NCBI GenBank assembly: GCA_021613375.1
Contig: CM038704.1
Coordinates: 35,543,488 to 35,607,487 of the forward strand
DNA: 64,000 bases
Direction: 5' to 3'
Source of the DNA: Megaleporinus macrocephalus
Taxonomy: Eukaryota > Chordata > Actinopteri > Characiformes > Anostomidae
Part shown: positions 1-24,800 of the stretch, in pieces
Position numbering within the stretch: position 1 is the stretch's first letter
Layout of the letters: every line of letters starts with the position of its first letter
Made by a program: the position numbers and the translations under genes
The notes under the pieces: model-generated
The model's database searches: none
What the model was told of the DNA's origin: nothing
Seen by the model: only the letters and a program-made list of their open reading frames with translations

Positions 1-44
1 CTTAAAATGTAAACACAGTCTTTCAAAGTGGTTGGGTGTAAGCA

Positions 45-375
45 TTCTATTCTAAAGAACCTACTGAGTCAGAACTGTTCTCAGTGGCGGTGACCGAAAC
101 CAGGCATCTACATATAAAATCACAGAAAGTTAACACATGAAAAGGTTTTGAATACACTGCCTGATGTCTGAAACTTCGTTTCCACTATTTTACCATCATC
201 AACATTCCATATAAAAGAAGACAGAAGCCGTGTAGGTGAACTGGTGGTTTTAGATAAATAAAGGGTTTATATTTGAGTTGAAGACATGGTGACCCCTGGT
301 TACTATCACCACCACTGTAAAGAATATCTGAACCATTTCATACCAAACAACTCTGAATCACTGTTTACTACTCAA
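45..375. mobile_element. Palindromic MITE, family B copy 1
   Basis: This stretch is a long imperfect inverted repeat. Its left arm contains 'cagtggcggtgaccgaaac' near 80 and its right arm the complementary 'atcaccaccactgtaaag' near 305. The outer arms ('gaaccatttcataccaaac' at the right) recur in other copies at about 24870, 32800, 34840, 53740, 59100 and 61390. No coding capacity is visible, so it is a non-autonomous DNA transposon; the superfamily is not assigned. Confidence 0.6.
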
Positions 376-443
376 CCACTTAATTATACAGAAATGGATG
401 GCATTCCCCTTTAATGTGGCAGCATATAACAGCAGAGACTTAC

Positions 444-1179
444 AGACAGACTCATCGTTTCTTTGTGGCTGATCACCGATTTCAACAAGCGGTCATCAGA
501 ACAAGATGCTTTCTGGATGCAAGGAGCGGCTAAAAGCCTCTGGACATCATCGTTCCTCCTGGTCTGGATGATTTTGGTCATTGAATCTTGTGGTGGGTCA
601 TTATAGCGTCTGTGCTCCTTCACATGTTCTGTAGTTACCATGGAAACGTGTTTATGGGTCTCTTCATCTTCACAAAGGTCAACAATATCTGTCTCTGAGT
701 CAGCGGTGCTGAAATACTGGGCGCCATCACTGCTAGCCTCATTACAGCTGACTTTCAACGCCTTCAGGTTAAGCCTGCTTTGCTTTAGAGACCTCTTTGA
801 AGGTAACAGGTCATGCTTTGGTGGAGAACATTGTCCAGTGTCCTCCTCCAGAGGACCCATCTCGCTTTTCTTTATGTTCTTGGTGGACGTGTGCGCTGCC
901 AGCAAGCATTTTTGTTTATTGGCTTCTGAACAGATTTCATTGATCACAGTTAGACTTTCTTTCCCTGCAGTCTTCTTCTGTCGCCTCAGTCTGTTGAGCT
1001 TTGTTTGGACCTCACTGCTCTTTTCTGGGACATTCTCACATTCATCAGCACCAGTGATGCACCGTGTGATGCAAACAGACCTGGCCGAGAGTGAGTTCTC
1101 CTCACACAAAGACATCTGCAAATAGAATGTGAAGGCTGAGTCATTCCAAACAGATCCACCATCATCCTCATCAGACGAC
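444..1179 (-). CDS. Exon 2 of the left-edge gene
   Basis: It is a 736-nt open exon covering residues 12-257, with clear acceptor and donor. The same-strand open frame runs only about 30 bases past the donor, which supports a true splice site at 443-442. A different frame over its 5' part gives a 61-codon open frame that looks like a shadow. Confidence 0.65.
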
Positions 1180-1508
1180 CTGTAGATCAAATAAAAAAAA
1201 CAAACAAAGAAGAAAAGTGGGTGTTTTCCACTTAGTGGAAGTTTAAGGTAGGTTTTTCTAATAAAGTGGACAGTAAGTGAAAGTATAGGTAGGTGTTTGT
1301 AATAAATTGTGGCCAGTTAATGAAAGCACAAGGTGGGTGTTTCTAATAATGCTGATGAAGTTTTATGGAAATAGCACACACGCTAACATACATTACTCCA
1401 CAGATGGATAAAAGTCGGTTTCTCAGATTTCTTACCTGAGTGTTTGTTTTGCAGTATCCAACTCACGACTCACGAATCACTGTTCACGTGTTGAATTATG
1501 CGGACCAT
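444..1508 (-). CDS. Unrecognised gene, 5' part only (E2F/CCAAT promoter, SUMO-interaction-like motif)
   Basis: This is the first part of a minus-strand gene, CDS join(complement 1474..1508, 444..1179,...), continuing beyond the left window edge. The ATG at 1508 sits in a perfect Kozak context (caccATGg). The first exon ends at a GTGAGT donor in phase 2, and the next exon starts after a TTTGATCTACAG acceptor with the single base needed to complete the codon. Exon 2 ends at a GTAAGT donor (443-442). The visible 257 residues are hydrophilic, rich in Ser, Glu and Lys, with an acidic start (SDSSSDEDDGG), a Lys/Arg-rich stretch around 72-85 and the segment ETDIVDLCEDEE at about 174-185, which fits a SUMO-interacting motif. 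No enzyme fold is visible. The composition and E2F-type promoter suggest a nuclear, cell-cycle regulated protein; that is inference. I do not recognise the family. Confidence 0.62.
1213..1350. repeat. Tandem repeat in intron 1 of the left-edge gene
   Basis: There are about three diverged units of roughly 45-50 bp built on 'gtgggtgtttctaataa' followed by 'gtggccagttaatgaaag'. The motif looks like a common fish minisatellite. It lies in the 294-bp intron between exons 1 and 2. Confidence 0.6.
1474..1508 (-). CDS. Exon 1 (coding part) of the left-edge gene
   Basis: It codes MVRIIQHVNSD plus two bases of a Ser codon. The ATG is in a perfect Kozak context. A second possible donor 38 bases further on (GTAAG at 1435) would leave the exon without an in-frame ATG, because TGA interrupts that frame, so the donor at 1473-1472 is preferred. 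Confidence 0.55.
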
Positions 1509-1599
1509 GGTGAATAAGACGATTATTCGAAAAGTAAAACTAATTGGAAATAATCTGTGTTCAATATGCGTATGTACAGCATTTCTACATCCTGTCTTT

Positions 1600-1740
1600 C
1601 TGTTCCTCATACATTCGGCGCCAAAATGAGCTCACGCTGCAGCGACCAATCAGAACGCGGGTTGAAAACGACACAACCAGCGTCGACAAAATAAACACGC
1701 CCAACAAACGCGTAACGCTGGAAAGTATATCGATAAATAA
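1600..1740 (-). promoter_or_regulatory. Promoter of the left-edge gene (E2F and CCAAT)
   Basis: On the minus strand an inverted CCAAT box (ATTGG, bases 1646-1653) lies upstream of TTTTGGCGCC (1617-1626), which fits the E2F consensus TTTSSCGC. Both lie 110-145 bp upstream of the ATG at 1508. The stretch is richer in CpG than its surroundings. There is no TATA box. A CCAAT-plus-E2F layout is typical of S-phase or G2/M genes; transcription start is inferred, not seen. Confidence 0.5.
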
Positions 1741-3894
1741 ACTAAACTATTATTATTCCAGATTAATTACTTCATGTGTAACCAAGAAATGTTGACTGAT
1801 ATGGTAAACCCGATATAGGCTCCCTGGAGGGGAGGGGTGGTGTGTAGTGGAGAAAAAGATTTACTGGTTTTTGTTCTCTCATTGGTTAAGGGGGTAATTA
1901 TCAGGGGGGCAGCCCTGGTATAAAGTAATGAAACTTTGTATTATTTCTTGAATAAATACTAGATAATATTTAGATTACATATGTGATATAATTATATGTA
2001 TAGTCTGTATAGTTTTGCAGTACTGTATGCAAACTTTGCATTGTATTTTCAAAACAGATTATCTTTCCTATCAAGAAATCAAATCCTCAAAAGGTCTAAT
2101 CAGTTGACAGCTCTTGATAGCTACAGTGCAGGTATGAGCTATGACTACTAGGTATTCACAAGGACATAAAAATAGGTCAGAAATTTGATTCATATTTAGT
2201 GCTAAAACTGTCTTAGTTCATTTGTCTCACATAAATAAAGGTCATCCAGTAGTTATTTGAGCCTGGGTGTCTATCAGCCCCAACCAAAGGCTACACTCCT
2301 ATAGGAAGTCTGTTCAAATGCTGGCCATCTTAACATTAAAAACAGCACTGAGCAGTTATTTTCAGCCATACAAGACCAGACTCTTCTGTCTCCGAGTGGC
2401 AAAAGTATTCAAAACTTAAGGGCAAGTTAGTAATGGTTTGTAGTGTTCAAACCAAACCATTAAATAACACCAAAACTGTGACTGTTCCACGTGTCCTGGC
2501 CACTGCACTACTAGGTGGTCTTTCAACACTAGGACTGCTATATAGTCAGCGCTTCACCTCTCGTGCTCATTGGCTATTTTTCTTGAAGGGCAGTACTTTT
2601 TCCGTAAAAAGACACCAATGACCAGTCTCCTGATATATAATGTCTCAGGCTGCACTCACAGACCATTTTTATGAAAAGAAAACGGTAAAAAAAAAAAAAA
2701 GAGAGCAAGAGGAGGATCAGTCATACACGTTTACATATACATACACTTTTACACACTCTGTTCATACCGTTTTTTAACGGTCAAAAGGAAAATAAATGTA
2801 GTAAATGAATCAAACCTTTATGAAACAGAACTTGACGTGCTGCACCGAAAGCATTTTTTCCACTAAATTAGTCAAGATTTTAATTTGTCATATAATTTCA
2901 TGTTACAGGGAAACCTATGCAATGCAAAGTGAACAAATTGAAATATACACAGTATATTGAAATGTAAGAAGGGGATTTCGTCATACGCTTTGGCATTTCA
3001 TATGCTATGACACATTTACCATAGTCCTTTATATACTGTTCAGACGGGATTCCCACATTTGGGTTCAGTTGTTTTTTGAAGAATTCAAGGAAGGGGTTTG
3101 CAGTGGTCCCTCGGTTTGTTCACCTATTTATCCACATTGTTCATTCTGAAAAGCAGTCCGATGTTGTTTCAAAAACGCATACATCAATACATCAAGCCTT
3201 TACCAAATATATATATCCATATATTAAAGGCAACATAGAGGGACCCAAAAAAAAAGCTTGACCGAAGAAAGAGTTTTCCTTTTATGAACACGTGTATAAT
3301 ATTGCTGATTACTTAATAACCCAGGAAAGGTGCTGAAAAAGAAAGTCATACTGCTCCACATTCAGCAATATGGAAGCACTGACGGGTCAGTTGTTGGTGA
3401 TTGCAGTTCTCAAAAAAAAAAAAAAAGGCAATCAACATGAGTTCATTATAAAAAAAAACCTAAAACAACACACTATGGGCCAATAAAAACACATACAGCA
3501 CCTTCGCTTGATAAAGTCTGATGCACGAAAAAAAAAGGTTAACCATCTAGAACCATCACCTGTTGAAACAAGTGCTCAATGACCACTGAACTGGTTGTGA
3601 AACAAATGAATGAATGCAAACAAATAATCAAGACTAACAGTTTTCCTGATCTACAGATACTCACGTAATGACATAATGCACTCAGGAAACTACCTGGAGA
3701 TGAATGTGTCCTAGCCGTGATTACAAGGGCAGAGGTGGGCGACTGAAAAAAAATAGGACCCTCACTTGAGTGATATCTAATGTAAAGAGAAACCATGATC
3801 GTTGTGAAAAAAAGAAAAGAAAAAAGGCAGCATTCGGCCCAAACTGCAACAATCCGTGAAACCGGAGTCCAAAACGCAGCCTTTCCAGACAGCT
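1741..3894. other. Intergenic, no gene seen
   Basis: This is AT-rich sequence between the left-edge gene and the end of suz12. It has scattered A-runs (e.g. about 2685-2700, 3411-3426). The open frames in it are short and show neither splice-site logic nor recognisable protein. Confidence 0.6.
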
Positions 3895-4330
3895 GTTCCA
3901 GTCTATTCTGGAACACCATATCAATTTCTGTGCATTTTACAACAACAGGAAAATTTCTGTGCATTCCAGAGCATTTTATCAGTATTTGTGCAGTCTAGAA
4001 CACCAAAATAATCCCTGTGCATTCTAGAGAACCAGAGCTTCTGTGCATTCCAGAACACCAGGTCAGTTTTAGAACACCAAGCCAATTTCTGTGCATACTA
4101 GCACACTGAGATACCAGATTTCTGTGCATTCTGGAACACCATGCCAGTGTCTGTGCATTCTAGAACACCTGACTGTTTCTAGAACAGCAACATTCTAGAA
4201 CAGCAAGTCAGTCTTTGTCCATTCTACAACACCAGAGTAATGTTTTTATATTCTAGAACACCAAGTCAGATTTGGGGATTCAAGAAAACCAAAATAATTT
4301 CTGAACACCAAACCGGTTGCTGTGAAGTCT
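3895..4330. repeat. Irregular minisatellite, 'ctgtgcattctagaacacc' motif
   Basis: About ten diverged copies of 'tgtgcattctagaacacca' are spaced 30-50 bp apart with variable spacers such as 'gtcagtttc' and 'aaataattc'. The array is near or just beyond the predicted suz12 polyadenylation sites, so it may lie in the end of its longest 3' UTR. Confidence 0.75.
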
Positions 4331-4355
4331 AGGATAAATAAAAAAGAGACTGTAT

Positions 4356-4361
4356 TTTATT
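4356..4361 (-). terminator. suz12: Candidate distal suz12 polyadenylation signal
   Basis: The minus-strand hexamer AATAAA (plus: tttatt) lies 1.06 kb after the suz12 stop. Using it would place the 29-bp minisatellite in the 3' UTR. Cleavage is not evident from sequence alone. Confidence 0.3.
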
Positions 4362-4583
4362 TAAGTTATGATCACTGACAGTTGTTTTCATAAAAAAAAC
4401 AAAAACAAAACAAAACAAAAAACGATAAAAGAGAGACATTTGTTATCATACACCCTTTCAATCTGACACTGTATATACTCAGATCTAGCTCAGTGCAAAT
4501 GAATCAAAAGTTTTACAAACACTTAAAAACTGAGCTTGACATGGAAAGAAATAATTATATTTTTCACTAAATTAATTACGATC

Positions 4584-4589
4584 TTTATT
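4584..4589 (-). terminator. suz12: Candidate proximal suz12 polyadenylation signal
   Basis: A second minus-strand AATAAA lies about 830 bases after the stop codon. Either this or the 4356 site could serve. Confidence 0.3.
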
Positions 4590-4994
4590 TGTTTTATATT
4601 TTTATGTTACAGGAAAACTTGTCAGACATGGTATCTTGAATTTAAGGAAGGGGGTTTCGGCATATTTTATATATTTCTAGTGACCTCTAGAAACACAGCA
4701 GGCTGTGTCTCAAACTGAAGGCAGCTGTCTTGAGGTCTTCCTGCCTGCGCTGTCTTCCAAGTCGGTGCCCTAGAAGGCAGCATTATCCACTGTATACGTG
4801 TTTGTGTTTTCTGTTTTTACCTAACCACATCAGCATAACACAGAGTTTTATGGGATGTGTAAGGCAGTGATGGATACAAATACGCCACTTTTGTAAAACG
4901 GCCGAATGAAGGCAGTGTTATTTTACAGACATTAGGTTTGGACGTGACTGGATGCCTTCCTAATGCAAAAAACTGTATGAGTAGGCCGCATTTC

Positions 4995-5335
4995 TTATGT
5001 TTCAGACACAGCCAGCAGAGTTCTGGTGAACCCCAGAAGCACAGCAGAGTTCTGGTGAACTCAAGAAGCACAGCAGAGTTCTGGGGAACTCAAAACTATA
5101 GCAAGGTTTTGGTGAACTCTAGAAGCACGGCAGAATTTTGGTAAACTCTACAAGCACAGCAGAGTTCTAGTGAACTTCAGAAGCACAGCAGATCTCTGGT
5201 AAACTCTAGAAGCATAACCAGGTTCTGGTAAACTGAAGAAGCACAGCAGAGTTGTGGTGAACTCCAGAAGCACAGCACAGAGTTTTTGGTGACTTCCAGA
5301 AGTTCAGTGTTTGGTGAATGCCTGAAGCACCACAG
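4995..5335. repeat. 29-bp minisatellite downstream of suz12 (probable 3' UTR)
   Basis: There are about eleven copies of a unit containing 'agcacagcagagttctggtg' followed by 'aactccaga'; the best-preserved copies are 29 bp apart. The array starts about 80 bases after the suz12 stop codon, so it should be transcribed in its 3' UTR. Plus-strand open frames over it are a repeat artefact. Confidence 0.8.
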
Positions 5336-5416
5336 AGTTGATTCCAGAGCTCTTGAAGGAGCTAGAGGGGTCTGGAAGGAGTGTGTGTGGTCTGAGCTCT
5401 TGGATCTGGCAGGTGG

Positions 5417-20636
<15,220 letters not shown>

Positions 20637-21059
20637 CAAAACAACACTAATAACAAAACTGGAACAAAAGGGCAAAAAAAATATACAGATAACTAACCAG
20701 CTAAAGCAGCTAACGTTGAAAGCCGGACTTTACCATCATCTAGACATAGGATAACGACAGGTACAGGTCACTGGGACCGGTAAAACACAGTAATATCAAA
20801 CATTAATACCGTTCGCTAAATATTTGATCTAAATTCGTTAAATCGAGAAAACTAGCGTTAGCCTATTAGCTTAGCGACGTCTGAAACCGACGAATTCATA
20901 TCAAATAGCACCTAAAACTCCTTAATCCACAGTTAACAGATAGCCGACGACAAATCTTAGCTACAGTGCCATATTAATATGCCGTTTACATATCAATTAC
21001 ATTTATTTGGCCGAACAAAACCCCAAAAACTAATGTAAATCGGCGCATATTGAGGATTT

Positions 21060-21270
21060 TCGTCCCCTTCGAGCTCGGACAGTGGCGCTTCTTCGCGCCC
21101 GCCCACTTGGCCAGTCTCCACCAATCAGATGGCGCTGGCGATGGAATTCTAGAATTTGATTGGCAGGGCGGCTTTTGACTGACACGCCATAAAGGTTGGC
21201 GTAAGTCTCGATTTGCCGCCAAGAAAAAAAGTTGTTTTGCCTGGAGTCGTGCTTTTAATATTTGGCGGCA
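21060..21270. promoter_or_regulatory. Bidirectional suz12/utp6 promoter core
   Basis: The 1,095-bp interval between the two ATG codons (20636 minus, 21732 plus) holds a CpG-richer core. It has CCAATCAG (21121-21128) and, 38 bp on, an inverted ATTGG (21159-21163), the paired NF-Y layout of many TATA-less bidirectional promoters. E2F-like GCGG cores occur at 21211-21220 (atttgccgcc) and 21261-21270 (tttggcggca), with a GC-rich 'gcgcccgccca' near 21094. Shared control of both genes is inference from position and site content. Confidence 0.65.
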
Positions 21271-21731
21271 TTAGTTTAAATACTGATGTAGAATAGACCA
21301 ATTATTAAACATAACACGACGAAAAGTGAAGAGAGCGTATCCTAAAGCGTCTGCACGGACATCTGTGTTAGCTATTAGACATTTGTGTTGTTCTCCTTCC
21401 GAACTATGGTATAAAGCTAATGTTAAAATAAATAAAATAACAAAAGCAGCACGCAGAGCCATTTCATATAACGTAATAATAATTTATACAACGTATGTTC
21501 GGCATAAATTACCAGTATTAAGCAGATATGGTAATAGGATATATTTACCACAACAAGTGTTTCTACACGGACCCTTATGTGAGGTGGAACCGGACAGCCT
21601 AACTTCGTTTACACACGTGTGTAGGATGTAAAGAGGGGATACTAATTCAGATCTGAGGGCGAATAGTTGATGTTACTTTCTTTATTTGACCCCAGGATAT
21701 ATATATAAAAGTCTGAATACGTCGTTTAAAG

Positions 21732-21823
21732 ATGGCTGATTTCGTACAGCAGCGTTTAGAGGACAGGATTCCTGGACTGGAGCAGCTGGAGAGAGTGGGA
21801 CTCTTCACTAAGAAAGAAGTCAA
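21732..21823 (+). CDS. utp6: utp6 exon 1
   Basis: It codes residues 1-30 and two bases; begins MADFVQQRLEDR and includes LERVGLFTKKEV. The donor is GTGAGT. Confidence 0.96.
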
Positions 21824-24800
21824 GTGAGTCATTAAACAGTTCAATCAAAAGCCTTTATAAGTGTTCACATTACATTGTCCTTCTTTTTGTATTTCAGATC
21901 TATGCTGAAAAGATCCACAGCTCTGGAATATAAGCTCCACAGAAGCGTTCTGAGTAAAGACGATTTTATTGCATATATTCAGGTTAGTTTAATTTAGCAC
22001 CTTTTATTTTCTAAAGAATACGATTTCATTCTGACTGGAAGTCAATTTAAAGTGTTTGCTTACTTTATCTGTGTTGGTTTTGCACTTATTTAGCTGCAAA
22101 AGCAATAATTCACATTATATGTTCCTTGAAATACACCAATCACACACAACATTAAAACCACCTACTTGTGTCTACACACATTGTTCATTTTATCAGTTCC
22201 ATTTACCACATGAGAACACTTTGTTGTTTAACAATTTGCTGCATACATAGTTTAAACCCCTTTTACCTTGGTCCTTAATGGTCAGGACTACCACAGAGCA
22301 GGCACTATTAGGAATGTGGATCATTTTCAGCACTGCAGTGACACTGATGTGATGGTGGTGTGTTGGTGTGTTGCTGTGCAGCTACTGTCACTCACAGACA
22401 GTGCGTGGACACAGTGTTTAAAAACTCCAGCAGCATTACTGTGTTTGATCCACTCGTACCAGTACAACACTAGCACACCACAACCACGCCAGAGTCACTG
22501 CAGTGCTGAGAATGATCCGCCACCCAAATAATATCTGCTCTGTGGTGGTCCTTTGGGGGTCTTGATCATTGAAGAACAAGGTGATTGGGGGCTAACAAAT
22601 TATACAGAGAAACAGACGGACTAGAGCCTGTAATTGTAGAACAACAAAGTGCTCTTCTGTGGTAAATGGAATTGATAAAATGGACACTGTGTGTAGATAC
22701 CAGGTTTTAAAGTTATGGCTGATCTGTGAAAATATTCACTAAAAGAGCTGCTGATTTCAAGCTGTCTGATAAGGCAAGTTGTAATATCACAATATTTTTA
22801 GGATGCATAGTGATTCACAACATTTGATTTCTGATAACAAAGTAATACCACATTTCAGTCAGTAAACCTTTAAACTCAGAGAACATCGATTGAAACCCTT
22901 GCTTACAGTGTAGTAGAGCCAACACATTTAACAGGTTAAATAGAGGAAATATATTTATATTTAAAAACAATGAATACAAATAAAGAAGTAAAACGAAAAA
23001 GTAAACTAAATTAAATGTTGATATAAATTAAGTAAAATGAATAATATGCATTTAACAGTAACTGAAAACACACCAGTAATATTAAACGTTAATTTGAATC
23101 AAGTAAAACGGTTACAGGTTAAATGAAGGGATTTACAGACTTTAAGTTTTAGATCGGTTAAGTGTCAGCAGCGTATTATAATACTATCATATCTTAAGGC
23201 TTTCTGTGATTCCCACTTCTGCTCTGCAAGGATGAGGAACTGATGATTAAATACTGACAATATCCTCAATGTGATCAGAAAAGCTTATTGTGACGTATTG
23301 TCATGTAGTTTATATGATAATGAGAAATACTTCCATATTGCACAGTTCTATGCTGATTCTTCACTACTGGGATATGAATATTTGGCATTGAATGACACAA
23401 TATTTTGATATTTCTTGTTATCGTAGTCAATATGATAAGTTTTAAATTTCCATAACCAGTTTAGTAACAAACAGATATTGTACTTACCTACAGAGATCAG
23501 ACATGTAACTCCAATAATCTGTAGATTTTTTTTAATTTATTTAATTTTTTTTTAAATCTGTTCCTTACTGACCAAGGCATCTTTGTTACCTATTCTTTCA
23601 TTAGTATGAGATTAATGTGCTGGAGCTAATCAAGAAGAGAAGAGTTGTAAGTAATTTCATCTTTAAAATTAATATCTAAAGATTAACCATTTCATCAGCA
23701 GGATGCTTGATTCTTTCAATGAGGTATTGATTATCTAAACAAGGCACTGAATCGTCATCATATATGTGGGCTTTTGATTGTTATCTTAAGCATTTCCAAA
23801 GCCGTCCTAAGAAGGCCAGTATTTACACTTATCACCAAAGACCTTGTTTATCTAATCAATATTTAATTAAATGAAAGCAGTTGCTGAAATTGAAATCCAT
23901 GTGATTGCTGAAGCGCAGAGGGAAGTCAGGAACCAATCCTGTGTATCTAATCTACACATTCATAACTCCACTGAAACTAATCGTAATCTTTTTACTGTGT
24001 TTATGTTTAATTAAATGTATTAATGTTTAATACTGGTTTTATTGGCAAAACACACGTTGTGTTGCGATAAATCATATCAACAATATCTTAACGTATACAC
24101 AGGAGTATTTATGTTTAAGTATTAATTGTGTTGCCAGATTGTTGGTCAGAAATGTGTGCACTGCATCAGTGAACCTGGCTTTGACTTTGTCTTCATTTTT
24201 TAGCGAATTGGCTACCACTTTAAAAGGGAGGAAATTGAGTTTCCCATCATCCATGGGATCCAAAATGTTTTCAGAAAGGCGACAACGAAGTGGCAGGTAT
24301 GAATCACACCTCTTATGATAATCAATAAACTGGATGTCTTTAATTACAAAAGTTTTTAAAACGTGTATGTGTGTTTTTTGTTTTATCCTCAGGAGGATGT
24401 CCAGCTGTGGCTTTCCCATGTTGCCTTTTCTAAGAAATGGGTATGTAATCAGCATTCCACTTTTAATTAGCTTATTACTTTAGTGTGTTGTAGCTTCTTG
24501 TAAATGTATATAGTTATATAGCCCAAACTACTAGAACCCAAAAATACAATTATCAACACAGAAAATGGGCATAATAGGTTCTACTGAATTTATGAATGCA
24601 AGATATAACACTATATAACTGCATTTTTTTTGGCCCCATTAAATTTGCAGTTTTTAAATGGTCATTTCTTTTTTCTCATTATTTTTAGGGGACAAAGGGT
24701 CAGCTCAGCAAGGTCTTCTCATCCATGCTCGCCATCCACCCTGACAAACCCAGTAATGTTTCACTTATTTACTTGTTACCATATCACTTTCAAAAGGTCT

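Noticed and set aside
640..1125. 161-codon plus-strand open frame
   Set aside because: Shadow of exon 2 of the minus-strand left-edge gene, which has consistent splice sites and a Kozak start.
1436..1473. Alternative longer first exon with donor at 1435
   Set aside because: The frame needed to join exon 2 is closed by TGA upstream and lacks ATG; the donor at 1473 keeps the Kozak ATG in frame.
3539..3964. 141-codon minus-strand open frame
   Set aside because: Starts in the TTCTAGAAC minisatellite; no homology, no splice logic, and it lies downstream of suz12.
4938..5144. Plus-strand open frame over the 29-bp minisatellite
   Set aside because: A repeated peptide generated by the tandem array; the strand is opposite to suz12 transcription.
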